From: Streptomyces sp. AC558_RSS880
GTDB lineage: Bacteria; Actinomycetota; Actinomycetes; Streptomycetales; Streptomycetaceae
Direction: 5' to 3'
Length of the DNA stretch: 64,000 nucleotides
NCBI RefSeq assembly: GCF_019049255.1
Contig: NZ_JAGMUJ010000003.1
Span: 1-64,000, forward strand
Notes under the pieces: generated by a model
What the model was told of the DNA's origin: nothing
What the model saw: only the letters and a program-made list of their open reading frames with translations
Databases searched by the model: none
Made by a program: the position numbers and the translations under genes
Shown: piece by piece, positions 8,403-18,166 of the stretch
How the letters are laid out: the number at the start of each line of letters is the position of its first letter
Position numbering within the stretch: the first letter of the stretch is position 1

Positions 8403-9228
8403 ACGACCTCGCCGTCCACAGTTCGGGGAACACGCTCTTCTGCGCCCTTTTCTCCAGCCAGGCCACTCCGGCGGACCCTCCCGTACCGGTCTTGGCGCCC
8501 ATCGCGCGCCGGGTGGCGACCAGGTGGTCGTTGCGCCAGCGCCACACCAGTTCGGCGACGTCGGTCAGCGTCTCGCCGAGGCGGGCGACCTCGTCCCGCT
8601 CGTCGCCCGCGTAGACGGCCGTCCAGACCGCCTCCACCTCCGCCGACGGCTCGTACTTCCGCGACACGTCGCGCCGCAGGACGTCCTCCGGGATCGCGTG
8701 CCCGCGCCGGGCGAGCAGCCGCAGCACCTCGTCGTACAGGCTCGGCTCGTACAGCGCCTTCTCCAGCTCGGCGTGCACCCGCGGCGCGCCGCGGTGCGGG
8801 ACCAGCATGGACGCGGACTTGTCGCCGAGCAGGAACTCCATGCGCCGGTACATCGCCGACTGGAAACCGGAGCCCTCGCCGAGGGCGCCGCGGTAGGAGT
8901 TGAACTGCGCCGGGGTGAGCCCGCTCAGCGGCTTCCAGGAGGCGTTCAGCGCCTCCAGCTCCCGCCGGGACCGCTTCAGCGCGTCGACCGCGGTCGGGAT
9001 GTCGTCCTCGCGCAGCGCCTTCGCCGCGGTCTCCCACTCGTGGACGATGACGGTGAACCACAGCTCCATGACCTGGGTGGTGACCAGGAAGACCATCTCT
9101 CCGGGATCGTCGGAGAGGGTGTGCTGGAGGTGGGTGAGGACATCGGCCTTGACGTAGTCCTCGTAAGGGGTCGTGCCCTGGAAGTCGAGATGCGGGGTCT
9201 CGGGCTGCTCGTGAGCCTCGTGGGACAT
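8395..9228 (-). CDS. kynA: Tryptophan 2,3-dioxygenase
   Basis: A cytoplasmic haem enzyme that opens the indole ring of L-tryptophan to give N-formylkynurenine, the first step of the pathway. The 277-residue protein has TDO signatures: FLVTTQVMELWFTVIVHEW near the N-terminus, GFQSAMYRRMEFLLGDK in the middle and WRWRNDHLVATRRAMG near the C-terminus, carrying the haem-ligand His. ATG 9228 is chosen because AGGAGA lies six bases upstream; a longer reading to 9318 has no support. It heads the dioxygenase-kynureninase pair. Confidence 0.95.
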   Translation of the reverse strand: MSHEAHEQPETPHLDFQGTTPYEDYVKADVLTHLQHTLSDDPGEMVFLVTTQVMELWFTVIVHEWETAAKALREDDIPTAVDALKRSRRELEALNASWKPLSGLTPAQFNSYRGALGEGSGFQSAMYRRMEFLLGDKSASMLVPHRGAPRVHAELEKALYEPSLYDEVLRLLARRGHAIPEDVLRRDVSRKYEPSAEVEAVWTAVYAGDERDEVARLGETLTDVAELVWRWRNDHLVATRRAMGAKTGTGGSAGVAWLEKRAQKSVFPELWTARSYV

Positions 9229-9393
9229 CGCTGTCTCCTGTACGTGTACTCCGGGTAGCGGTCCGCCCCTGCCGTTACCGGCACGGGGGCCCCGGTCCCC
9301 ACGGTGCATCCTGCGCAATCGTCCCCCACGACCGCAAGGCCCGCCTGCTCACAGACGGGCCCCGGGAACATCACAGGTCAGCCGGCCGGCCGG

Positions 9394-9807
9394 TCAGCCC
9401 AGGGCCTGGGCCGCCGTCGGCGAGGAGTCCTTCAGGAACTGCGAGCAGCGCTCGTACTCCTCCTGTTCGCCGATCGACTGCGCGGCGCGGGCCAGGGCGT
9501 GCAGGGCGCGCAGGAAGCCGCGGTTGGGCTCGTGCTCCCACGGCACCGGGCCGTGGCCCTTCCAGCCGTTGCGGCGCAGCGCGTCCAGTCCGCGGTGGTA
9601 GCCCGTACGGGCGTACGCGTACGACTCCACGACGCTGCCCCGCTCGAAGGCCTCGTCGGCCAGCTGCGCCCAGGCCAGCGAGGAAGTGGGGTGCTGGGCG
9701 GCGACATCGGCGGGCGAGGTGCCGGACGCGAGCAGCTCGCGCGGACCGGGGTCGTCGGGGAGGTGGGTCGGGGGCGGGCCCCCGAGGAGGTTCTCGTGAA
9801 TCGACAT
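9394..9807 (-). CDS. DUF3151 family protein
   Basis: A 137-residue soluble protein beginning MSIHENLLGGPPPTHLPDD. It continues with a TPR-like helical region (TSSLAWAQLADEAFERG, ESYAYARTGYHRGLDALRRNGWKGHGPVPW). This matches the DUF3151 family, restricted to actinobacteria, whose function is unknown. An alternative ATG at 9825 overlaps the MFS gene stop as TGATG and would add six residues, suggesting coupling to the exporter upstream. It has no catalytic motif that I can recognise. Confidence 0.85.
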   Translation of the reverse strand: MSIHENLLGGPPPTHLPDDPGPRELLASGTSPADVAAQHPTSSLAWAQLADEAFERGSVVESYAYARTGYHRGLDALRRNGWKGHGPVPWEHEPNRGFLRALHALARAAQSIGEQEEYERCSQFLKDSSPTAAQALG

Positions 9808-9824
9808 GGGTCCAGTCTCGTACA

Positions 9825-11294
9825 TCAGCGGGGCCGGCTCCCGTCCTCCTCCCCCGCTTCCAGCGGAGGCACCGCCACGCTGCCGTGGGTGTGGCACTCG
9901 GGGTGCTTGCAGTCGGGTGCCGGGCGGCGCACGGTCGCCCAGGCGATCGCCGCTCCGACCACCAGGACGCCCGCGCACAGGACCATCGCCCGCCGGAACG
10001 CGTCGTCGAAGGCGTCGGGGAGCCGGTACGCCTCCGGGCCCATCCCGGCGAGCAGCGGCAGCGCCGCCACCGCCACCAGGCCGGCCGCGCGGGCGGCGGC
10101 GTTGTTGATGCCGCTGGCCAGTCCCGCCCGCGCGGTGTCCACGGAGGCGAGGACGGTCGCGGTGAGCGGCGCCACCAGGGTGACCATGCCGAGGCCCAGC
10201 ACCAGCAGCGCGGGCAGCACCTCGGCGGCGTACGAGGCGTCCGGGCCGACCCGCAGCATCAGCAGCATCCCGGCCGCGCACAGCAGCGGTCCGACGGTGA
10301 GCGGGACGCGCGGGCCGATCCGGTCGCCGAGTTCACCGGAGCGGGCGGAGAGCAGCAGCATCAGGGCGGTCGTGGGCAGCAGGGCCGTACCGGCGGCGAG
10401 CGCGGACCAGCCGACGACGACCTGGAGCTGGAGCGCGGCGAGGAAGAAGAACCCGCCGAACGCCGCGTACACGCACAGCGTGACCACGTTGACCGCCGAG
10501 AACTGGCGGGAGGCGAAGATGTCCAGCGGCATCATCGGGTGCGGGCGGTGCTTCTCGACGAGCACGAACGCGACCGCGGCGGCCAGCCCGGCGACCGCCG
10601 TGACCGCGACCAGCAGGGAGCCCCCGTCGGCCTCGATCAGCGCGTACGTCACCAGCGCGAGGGCGATCGCGCCGAGCGCGGCGCCGAGGACGTCGAACCG
10701 GCCCTCTGCCTCCCCGCCCGCCGACTCCGGGACGTGGCGCACGGCGACGGGGGCGCACAGCAGGGCGAGCGGCACGTTGAGGAGGAACACCCAGCGCCAG
10801 CCGGGCCCGTCCACCAGCCAGCCCCCGACGAACGGGCCGACCGCCGCGCCGATCCCGCCGAAGCCGGACCACAGGCCGACCGCGCGGCCCCGGTCGTCGG
10901 GGTGGAAGGAGGCCTGGATGAGGGCGAGCGAGCCGGGGGTGAGCAGCGCCCCGCCGACGCCCTGGAGCGCGCGGGCGGCGATGAGGATGCCGGCGTTCGG
11001 GGCGAGGCCGCACAGCAGGGACGCCGCGGCGAACCACAGCACCCCGACGACGAACACCTTCCGCCGCCCGTACCGGTCGCCCAGCGCTCCGCCGAGCAGG
11101 ATCAGCCCGGCCAGCGTGACCATGTAGGCGTTGACGGTCCACTGCAGCGCGGCGAGGTCGGCGTCGAGGTCGCGGCCGATGCGCGGGAGGGCGACGTTGA
11201 CCACGGTGGAGTCCAGCAGCGCCATGCTGGAGCCGAGGACCGTGGTGAGCAGGACCCACTTGCCCTGCGGGGAGGACAGCCGGACGTCGGGCAT
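9825..11294 (-). CDS. DHA2-type MFS drug exporter (14 TMS)
   Basis: A 489-residue membrane exporter of the 14-helix DHA2/QacA branch. Motif A is present as GALGDRYGRRKVF, and motif C-like residues occur in GAAVGPFVGGWL. The N-terminal SMALLDSTVVNVALPRIGRDL is the typical TM1 of the family. The tail CKHPECHTHG holds Cys and His residues that may bind metal, which is unusual for the family. Proton-driven efflux of hydrophobic compounds is expected; the substrate is unknown. The stop overlaps a possible DUF3151 start. Confidence 0.9.
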   Translation of the reverse strand: MPDVRLSSPQGKWVLLTTVLGSSMALLDSTVVNVALPRIGRDLDADLAALQWTVNAYMVTLAGLILLGGALGDRYGRRKVFVVGVLWFAAASLLCGLAPNAGILIAARALQGVGGALLTPGSLALIQASFHPDDRGRAVGLWSGFGGIGAAVGPFVGGWLVDGPGWRWVFLLNVPLALLCAPVAVRHVPESAGGEAEGRFDVLGAALGAIALALVTYALIEADGGSLLVAVTAVAGLAAAVAFVLVEKHRPHPMMPLDIFASRQFSAVNVVTLCVYAAFGGFFFLAALQLQVVVGWSALAAGTALLPTTALMLLLSARSGELGDRIGPRVPLTVGPLLCAAGMLLMLRVGPDASYAAEVLPALLVLGLGMVTLVAPLTATVLASVDTARAGLASGINNAAARAAGLVAVAALPLLAGMGPEAYRLPDAFDDAFRRAMVLCAGVLVVGAAIAWATVRRPAPDCKHPECHTHGSVAVPPLEAGEEDGSRPR

Positions 11295-11311
11295 GCGGCG
11301 AGCATACGGAA

Positions 11312-11341
11312 GAGCCCGGCACCGCGTGCGGTACCGGGCTC
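11312..11341 (-). terminator. Stem-loop terminator downstream of fba
   Basis: A 14-bp nearly perfect inverted repeat (GAGCCCGGCACCGC against GCGGTACCGGGCTC, one mismatch) with a two-base loop. It lies between the fba stop and the MFS gene start, the usual form of Streptomyces terminators without a long U-run. Confidence 0.75.
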
Positions 11342-11356
11342 CCGTGGAACGGGGTG

Positions 11357-12388
<1,032 letters not shown>

Positions 12389-12606
12389 CTGTCCGCTCCT
12401 TATGCGTGCGGTGTGGCGTACTGCGTACGGTCGGCCCTGACCTGGAACCTTGGATGCGACGTCATTGTCGGGGCCATCTTCCCAGACTTGCCCGCCCGGT
12501 CGACGGCGCAGGTCAAGTCGTTATGCGGAGGATGTCGAGGTGCCGGGGAGGCGCCTGGGAGGTGCCGGGGCGCCCTGCGGCCCCGGTGCGCGGCCTCGGC
12601 GCGGCC

Positions 12607-13155
12607 TCAGTCGAGGCCGAGCTCGTCCTTGGCGTAGGCGAACAGGTACGGCACCCCGGCGCCCTCCTGGATCTTCTCGGCGGCGCCGGTCGCCCGGTCG
12701 ACGATCGTCGCGACGGCCACGACCTCCGCCCCGGCCTCGCGCACGGCCTCGACGGCGGTGAGCGGGGAGCCGCCGGTGGTGGAGGTGTCCTCGACGACGA
12801 GGACGCGGCGGCCCGCGATGTCCGGGCCCTCGACGCGCCGCTGCAGCCCGTGCGCCTTGGCGGCCTTCCGCACGACGAAGGCGTCCAGCCTCCGGCCCCG
12901 CGCGGCGGCGGCGTGCAGCATGGCGGCCGCCACCGGGTCGGCGCCCATGGTGAGCCCGCCCACCGCGTCGAACTCCAGCCCGTCGGTCAGGTCCAGCAGC
13001 ACCTGCCCGACCAGCGGGGCGGCCTCGCCGTCGAGGGTGATGCGGCGCAGGTCGACGTAGTAGTCGGCCTCCAGACCGGAGGAGAGGGTCACCTTGCCGT
13101 GCACCACGGCCTTGTCCTTGATCTGCTGCAGCAGCGCGCCACGTACTTCGCTCAT
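12607..13155 (-). CDS. pyrE: Orotate phosphoribosyltransferase
   Basis: Converts orotate plus PRPP to OMP in pyrimidine synthesis. The 182-residue length is normal. The PRPP-binding motif VLVVEDTSTTGGS is complete. The N-terminal GKVTLSSGLEADYYVDLRRITLDGEAAPLVG and the GGLTMGADPVAAAML segment are typical of PyrE. It is read leftward with its stop at 12607. The epimerase-like gene ends ten bases upstream of its start, so the two may be co-transcribed. Confidence 0.96.
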   Translation of the reverse strand: MSEVRGALLQQIKDKAVVHGKVTLSSGLEADYYVDLRRITLDGEAAPLVGQVLLDLTDGLEFDAVGGLTMGADPVAAAMLHAAAARGRRLDAFVVRKAAKAHGLQRRVEGPDIAGRRVLVVEDTSTTGGSPLTAVEAVREAGAEVVAVATIVDRATGAAEKIQEGAGVPYLFAYAKDELGLD

Positions 13156-13165
13156 GACAGCCAGC

Positions 13166-13954
13166 TTAGAGGCGGGTCCAGGTCCAGGTGGTCGAGGCCT
13201 CCAGCGGCTCCAGGGGGGTGACCAGGCGGGGGTGGGTGTTCAGCCCGTCCGGCGGCCCGGTCTGCGGTTCCACGCAGACGGCCTCCCGCTGCTCGTCGTA
13301 GACCACGACCCACTCCTCCCGGCTGGTCACCTTCAGCTCCAGCCGCCCCGGCCAGGTGAGGGTGACGTCGACGCCGTCGGGCATCCCGAAGCAGTCGTCC
13401 CACGGCCCGGGCTTCGGCTCGATCCGGCGCCCCGTCGGCAGGTGGTCCGCCCCGCGCTCCTCCTGCCAGGCGGGCGCGAAGTCGATCGCCACGTCCTCGC
13501 CGCCGAGGTCGCGGTTGAACCACGGGTGCCAGCCGATCTGCGCCGGGAAGGACGACTCGTACGTCTCCACGCTCATCGTCAGCGTCAGGGAGTCCCCGGT
13601 CAGCGCGATCTGCTGGGTGACGCGCCCGGGGTACGGCCAGGGATCGACGAGGTCGTACGTGAGCACGGCCTCGTCGGTGCTCGTGCGGGCGGTGCGCCAG
13701 GCGGCGTCGCGGGCGGTGCCGTGGATGGCGTTCGGCGGCGCGTTGAGCGGCATCTGGTGCACGGTCGCGCCGTCCCGGAACCGTCCGTCACGGATCCGTC
13801 CGCACCAGGGCACCATCGGGAAGCACCCGAACCGCTCCCCCTGCCGCAGCAGCTCGACGCCCCCGACCCGCAGCCCTCCGACCCGCCCGCCGTTCCCCGG
13901 CAGCACGGTCACCTCCGCGTCACCCGCGGTCAGCGTGATGTCTCCGTTACTCAC
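13166..13954 (-). CDS. Aldose 1-epimerase-like protein
   Basis: A 262-residue galactose-mutarotase-fold protein. The substrate-binding and catalytic-type residues are seen in NAIHGTARD (His), IGWHPWFNRDL (His) and AVCVEPQTGPPDGLN (general-base Glu). The start is GTG 13954 (VSNGDITL). It probably interconverts alpha and beta anomers of a hexose or acts on hexose 6-phosphate, but the family is broad. The gene lies immediately upstream of pyrE with a ten-base gap. Nothing in the context gives the natural sugar. Confidence 0.85.
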   Translation of the reverse strand: MSNGDITLTAGDAEVTVLPGNGGRVGGLRVGGVELLRQGERFGCFPMVPWCGRIRDGRFRDGATVHQMPLNAPPNAIHGTARDAAWRTARTSTDEAVLTYDLVDPWPYPGRVTQQIALTGDSLTLTMSVETYESSFPAQIGWHPWFNRDLGGEDVAIDFAPAWQEERGADHLPTGRRIEPKPGPWDDCFGMPDGVDVTLTWPGRLELKVTSREEWVVVYDEQREAVCVEPQTGPPDGLNTHPRLVTPLEPLEASTTWTWTRL

Positions 13955-14004
13955 GCGACGACCCTACTGGGGTGATCAAGAGGACGCCGCCCCACCGACT
14001 CCCC

Positions 14005-14118
14005 GTTCCCGCGGGCAGTCGTGCCGCAGGGCGGCACGGGTGGGCGGTGGGGGTACCTCCCGCTCGAGCGAAGTCGAGAGTGGGGGAGGCACCCCGCAAG
14101 CGCCGGGCTGCGCAACCC
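14005..14118. repeat. Dispersed repeat copy 2 (intergenic)
   Basis: Matches 5845-5958 over about 114 bases with few differences, in the same orientation. It lies in the 173-bp gap between the SRPBCC gene and the epimerase-like gene. Internal palindromes include GTGCCG/CGGCAC and CGCTCGAGCG, so the transcript could fold. It starts right after the SRPBCC stop, where it could act as a terminator or spacer. Confidence 0.85.
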
Positions 14119-14127
14119 CCCACCACC

Positions 14128-14979
14128 TCAGCGACGTCTACGAAGCGCCCTGATCGCGACAACCGCCGAGGCGACCGCCAGCGCCGCCGCCGGCGCGGCC
14201 CAGCGCAGGGGCGTCGCGGAGGCGACGGTCTGCGGAGCGGGAACGGGCGCGTAACGCCCGCGCGGCGGCGCGTGGTCCACCTCCTCCGCACTGCGGCCGA
14301 TCATCGTCCGCCGAGCGTGCGCCGCCTCGGCGACGGAGTCGTCGTCCTCCTCCTCGAGGGAGGGCGACGGGATCTCCGCGTCGAAGACGGACGGGACGTC
14401 CGCGTCCGGAGCGGCTGGCGGGACGTCCTCCACGCCCGGAGCGGCCGGCGGCGGAGCGTCATCCGCATCCGGCGTGGTCTCGAAATCGGTCGTGGCCCGC
14501 GGTTCGAAGTCCCCCGTCGACAACAGCTCGGGCGACTCCGGCCCGGAGCCCCGCTCCGCCGCGTCGGCCCCCAGGTTCTCCGCGAAGCGGTCCAGCAGGC
14601 GGGACACCGCCGAGGCCACCGCGTCCGCCGGAAAGTCCATGATCCGGCCGTCGGCCGTCGCCGTACCCTCGACCGTGAGAGTGGTACCGCCCTCCACGGA
14701 CCGCAGCCGCACCCGCAGCGCGAGCCGCACCGAGCCGCTGCCGCGGGTCTCCGCCGCGTCGCCCTCGACGGCGTAGGAACCGTCGTCCCGCGCGGACACC
14801 CGTACGGCACCCCGGTAGGTGACGGAGTGGCTGCCGACGCGGATCTTCAGCCGGCCGGCGACGGGATCCGCACCCGCGTCGTGCTGGAGCCCGGGCACCG
14901 CCCGGGCGACCCGCGCGGGGTCGTCCAGCACCTCCCTGAGCCGCTCCGCCTCGACCGGAACGAACGCCTCGTGCTCCAT
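14128..14979 (-). CDS. Membrane-anchored SRPBCC (CoxG-like) protein
   Basis: The N-terminal 150 residues form an SRPBCC/CoxG-type lipid-binding fold (MEHEAFVPVEAERLREVLDDP, AVPGLQ, GRLKIRVGSHSVTYRGAV, AVASAVSRLLDRFAENL). The middle is an acidic, Pro-rich, low-complexity linker. The C-terminus is a single hydrophobic helix followed by RRRR, which fits a tail-anchored cytoplasmic domain. True CoxG proteins serve CO dehydrogenase, but no such operon is present, so its role is unknown. ATG 14979 is chosen because conservation of the family begins there; GTG 15015 is possible. Confidence 0.75.
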   Translation of the reverse strand: MEHEAFVPVEAERLREVLDDPARVARAVPGLQHDAGADPVAGRLKIRVGSHSVTYRGAVRVSARDDGSYAVEGDAAETRGSGSVRLALRVRLRSVEGGTTLTVEGTATADGRIMDFPADAVASAVSRLLDRFAENLGADAAERGSGPESPELLSTGDFEPRATTDFETTPDADDAPPPAAPGVEDVPPAAPDADVPSVFDAEIPSPSLEEEDDDSVAEAAHARRTMIGRSAEEVDHAPPRGRYAPVPAPQTVASATPLRWAAPAAALAVASAVVAIRALRRRR

Positions 14980-15065
14980 GAGTGCGGAGCCTACCCACGC
15001 GACGCCGAGCTGCACCTCCGTCGGCGGGAAGTCGCGGCGCGTCGGCGCGGAACGCGGTAAGGGGC

Positions 15066-16739
15066 TCAGTCGGTGTACCGGGGGTGCACCAGTGTGGACG
15101 GCGGCAGACCGGTGACCCGGGTGCGCTCCGCCGCCCGGACGTCCGCCGCGAGGGAGGCGTCGGTGAGCGTGCGCGGACGCGGTCCGGCGGGGTCGAGGCG
15201 CGGCTCGGGCAGGCCGCGGGCGGCCAGGACGAACCCCCAGTCGCGGTGGGCGTGGGCGGTGGCCGCGGTGCCCCGGTCGGGCCCGGCGGCGAAACCGGCC
15301 CGTCGGCCGCTCACCCGGTACGCGGCGGTCCGCAGTCCCGCCGCGCGGAGCGTCGCGTCCACCGTCCAGAAGTCGCGGGGGCGGGACTCCACCGCGCCCC
15401 CGTGCACCACGAGCCGCCCGCCGGGCGCCAGTACCCGCCGGGCCAGCCCGTAGAACTCCTGCGCGTACAGCTTGGTGCTCGCGGTGATCCCGGGATGCGG
15501 CAGGTCCGAGACGACGACGTCGTACGCCGCCGGGGGCGCCCCGCGCAGCCAGTCGAAGGCGTCCGCGGTGGTCACCCGCACGCGCGGGTCGTCGAGGGCG
15601 TGCGCGTTCAGCGCGGACAGCGCCGGATCGCGGCGGGCCAGCCGCACCACGCCCGCGTCGATCTCGACGACGTCGACCCGGCGCACGCCGGTGTGGCGCA
15701 GCACCTCGCGGACGGCCAGCCCGTCACCGCCGCCGAGGACCAGTACGCGGGTGTGCGGCCCGTGCATCGCGGGGTGCACCAGCGCCTCGTGGTACCGGAG
15801 TTCGTCCCGGCCGCTGACCCGCAGCCGTCCGTCGAGGAACAGGTTCAGGGGCCGCCCGTCCCGCCCGCCGGTGAGCAGTACCTCCTGGACGTCGGTCTGC
15901 AGGGCCACGCGTACGTCGGAGCCGTACATGGCGTGCCGGGCGGCCCGCTCGAAGTCGTCGACGAGAACGGCGGCCGAGGCGAGGACCACGAGCACGCACG
16001 CGTTGGCGGCCGTCAGCAGCCGGCGGGCGCGCCGCGTGAGGTCCTGCCGGAACAGCCCGAGCACCAGCGCACCGCCGACGACCGCGTTGACCGCGCCGGT
16101 GATCAGCGCGCCGGTCAACTGGCCGAGCAGCGGCAGGAGGAGGAAGGGGAAGGCGAGCCCGCCGACGAGCGCGCCGACGTAGTCCGCGGCGGACAGGTCG
16201 GCCACCGCGCCCCCCGCGTCCTGCCGGCGGATCCGCTGGATCAGCTCCATCAGCAGCGGCACCTCGGCCCCGATCAGCAGCCCGGTGGCCAGGGAGAAGG
16301 CGACCAGCAGCGCGCGCGGGCCGCTCGCCCACACGCCTCCCCAGTCACCCGTCCAGGCGAACACGGCGTACAGCGCCATCGCACTGCATCCGCCGACGAG
16401 GGCGAGGACCGCCTCGACGGCGCCGAACCCGGCCGCCGCGTGCCGCCGCAGCCGTTTCGCGGCCAGGGATCCGATGCCCATCGCGAAGACCATCACGGAC
16501 AGCACGACCGACGCCTGGGTGACCGAGTCGCCCATCAAGTACGCGGCCAGCGCGACCAGTTCCAGCTCGTACACGAGTCCACAGGCCGCACAGACGAACA
16601 CACCCGCGAGGACCAGGAACCGCCCGGTGCCCTGTCGCACCGGCAGCCGCAGCACGCTCCCCGCGTCGCCGGCGGGGCCGCCCGGCCCGTCCCAGGACTG
16701 CGCGGAGCCGGGCGGTGCGGGGGCCTGCGGTTCGATCAC
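15066..16739 (-). CDS. Membrane-fused spermidine synthase-like protein
   Basis: A 557-residue protein with about seven hydrophobic helices in residues 1-230, then a polyamine aminopropyltransferase-like Rossmann domain. The cofactor-binding motifs [18 protein letters not shown] and [11 protein letters not shown] are clear, as is [11 protein letters not shown]. Such fusions are common in actinobacteria, and some are proven or suspected not to make spermidine. The product could be another aminopropyl transfer or a regulatory function. GTG 16739 is the start. It is read leftward with a free promoter region upstream. Confidence 0.85.
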   Translation of the reverse strand: MIEPQAPAPPGSAQSWDGPGGPAGDAGSVLRLPVRQGTGRFLVLAGVFVCAACGLVYELELVALAAYLMGDSVTQASVVLSVMVFAMGIGSLAAKRLRRHAAAGFGAVEAVLALVGGCSAMALYAVFAWTGDWGGVWASGPRALLVAFSLATGLLIGAEVPLLMELIQRIRRQDAGGAVADLSAADYVGALVGGLAFPFLLLPLLGQLTGALITGAVNAVVGGALVLGLFRQDLTRRARRLLTAANACVLVVLASAAVLVDDFERAARHAMYGSDVRVALQTDVQEVLLTGGRDGRPLNLFLDGRLRVSGRDELRYHEALVHPAMHGPHTRVLVLGGGDGLAVREVLRHTGVRRVDVVEIDAGVVRLARRDPALSALNAHALDDPRVRVTTADAFDWLRGAPPAAYDVVVSDLPHPGITASTKLYAQEFYGLARRVLAPGGRLVVHGGAVESRPRDFWTVDATLRAAGLRTAAYRVSGRRAGFAAGPDRGTAATAHAHRDWGFVLAARGLPEPRLDPAGPRPRTLTDASLAADVRAAERTRVTGLPPSTLVHPRYTD

Positions 16740-16816
16740 CTCAGTGACGTTACGTCACGCCTACACCGCACAACGTCACCCACACGTGTGGTCTTTGTTT
16801 ACACCTGCCCATTATT

Positions 16817-16861
16817 GGTACGAGCAATGGCTTCCCCATGGGTACGGGCAATGGCTTCCCC
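16817..16861. repeat. Short direct repeat in intergenic space
   Basis: Two 21-base copies of the pattern GGTACGRGCAATGGCTTCCCC, three bases apart, lie between the divergently spaced spermidine-synthase-like start and the DUF2617 stop. They could be a regulator-binding pair or a replication slip; nothing more can be said. Confidence 0.6.
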
Positions 16862-16869
16862 GGCCGGCC

Positions 16870-17388
16870 TCACACCGCCGACCTCACCCGCACTCCCACC
16901 CTCGTCCGCGTCGCCACCAGCTGCCCGTCCTGCGGGTAGGCGTGCCAGGTCCGCCAGTGCACCTGGCCCTCATGGCACTGGGCGAGCATCGCCGTGAACG
17001 CGTGCGGACTGCCGGGGAAGACCCCGGCGAGACCCTGTGGATGGTCGGACACCAGGGCCAGCAGCTCCTGGGCACGGCCCGCGAAGGATCCCGGGGAGAG
17101 CACCTCCACCCGGGCGGCGAACTCGTACTCCCAGTCGTCCACCCGCTTGGCCACCCCCAGCGGAAGGGGCGTACTGCTGCCCGGAATGCACGCCACCGTC
17201 TCCGAGCAGAGTCCCCGCTCCTCCTCGAGCAGCACCTGGTGGGACGCCCCGAGCAGTCTCAACTGAACCTTTCTTCCGGCCAGTACGAGGTCGAGTGCGG
17301 CCAGCGCGGGAAGCGGCTCGCGCCCCAGGGCCCAGGCGAGGTCGGCCGCGCGCGTATCGGAGTAGGCGGTGTTCAGGGTCGTGAGCAT
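16870..17388 (-). CDS. DUF2617 family protein
   Basis: A 172-residue protein beginning MLTTLNTAYSDTRAADLAWALG; CGGAG lies eight bases before ATG 17388. It matches the actinobacterial DUF2617 family, and the core contains VQLRLLGASHQVLLEE and LGVAKRVDDWEYEFAARVE. Members are of unknown function. In the same broad chromosomal context, DUF2617 genes often adjoin the membrane spermidine-synthase-like gene, as here, hinting at a shared job. No signal peptide or membrane segment is seen. Confidence 0.85.
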   Translation of the reverse strand: MLTTLNTAYSDTRAADLAWALGREPLPALAALDLVLAGRKVQLRLLGASHQVLLEEERGLCSETVACIPGSSTPLPLGVAKRVDDWEYEFAARVEVLSPGSFAGRAQELLALVSDHPQGLAGVFPGSPHAFTAMLAQCHEGQVHWRTWHAYPQDGQLVATRTRVGVRVRSAV

Positions 17389-17766
17389 GGATCGGCTCCG
17401 CAAGCACACAAGGAGAGGGAGATAAGGGGGTCCGCGCGCCCCGGTCGCACCGGAGAACTCGGCCCGTCAGGCCCGTCAGCCCGGTCACCCGGCCGGAAGA
17501 AGGGTCCGCGGGGAGTCCGAGGGCTGCGTCGGTGATTTATAGGCAATCATGAAATGTGGTGCCACCACAGCGTTTTTACCCAACTTCGTGGGCTTTCCCT
17601 CCCCTGGGGGGCTCCCCAGCTCAACTGTTCAACTCCGGCGCACACCCCGAGGTGATGGCGCACGCCGGTGCGCTGCGTCCCGGAACGTCACAGCGGGGCC
17701 CGCCCAGGTGCGGACCCCGCTGTCGCGGATGCGTCATCCCCCGTGGTGGAGGCGCGCTGCCCCGTG
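17389..17766. other. Intergenic stretch upstream of DUF2617
   Basis: No convincing gene. It holds the leftward promoter of DUF2617, with TATAAA on the minus strand near 17540 as a possible -10. The terminator of the small Cys/Gly-rich gene is given separately. Confidence 0.6.
17691..17722 (-). terminator. Stem-loop terminator
   Basis: A 13-bp inverted repeat (CAGCGGGGCCCGC against GCGGACCCCGCTG, one mismatch) lies 45 bases after the stop of the small membrane protein gene at 17767. Confidence 0.7.
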
Positions 17767-18018
17767 TCAGCCGCCTCCCCCACCGCATCCGCCGCCCCCG
17801 CAGGACGACCCGCCTCCGCAGGACGAGCCCCCGCCGGAGTCCGACGACGAGCCGCAGGACCCACTGCTGCCTCCGCCGCCCTCCCACCAGCTGTCACGGC
17901 CTCTGCCGCGACGGCCCGGACGACCGGCGTCCACCCGCCGCCCGGCCCTGCGGGCCGCGGTCACGACAACGCCGACGAGCAGAGCGAAGAGCACAACCAG
18001 GATGATGCCGATGACCAT
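17767..18018 (-). CDS. Small membrane protein with Cys/Gly-rich tail
   Basis: An 83-residue protein. Residues 2-20 form one membrane helix (VIGIILVVLFALLVGVVVT), followed by a basic stretch, SWW, and a tail almost entirely of Gly, Ser and about seven Cys (CGGGSSCGGG pattern). AAGGAGGG lies eight bases before ATG 18018, an excellent ribosome site, so the gene is probably real. It is divergent from the aminotransferase at 18167. Function unknown; the Cys-rich tail could bind metal or form disulfides outside the cell. Confidence 0.75.
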   Translation of the reverse strand: MVIGIILVVLFALLVGVVVTAARRAGRRVDAGRPGRRGRGRDSWWEGGGGSSGSCGSSSDSGGGSSCGGGSSCGGGGCGGGGG

Positions 18019-18166
18019 GACGTCACCCTCCTTCCGTTCCCCCGTGATCCCCCGAAGCGGCCCCCCGTGGGCGCCTCGCTCACGTGTGTGACCGGGAGAT
18101 GCCCTCCGCCCGCGCGGCCCAAAGCAGAGTTGAGGAACTCCAGAGCTTCGGCGCAGGATGACCGCC

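Noticed and set aside
6157..9228. Kynurenine genes as part of an antibiotic cluster
   Set aside because: No assembly-line or tailoring genes lie nearby; the trio alone is a known catabolic set in streptomycetes.
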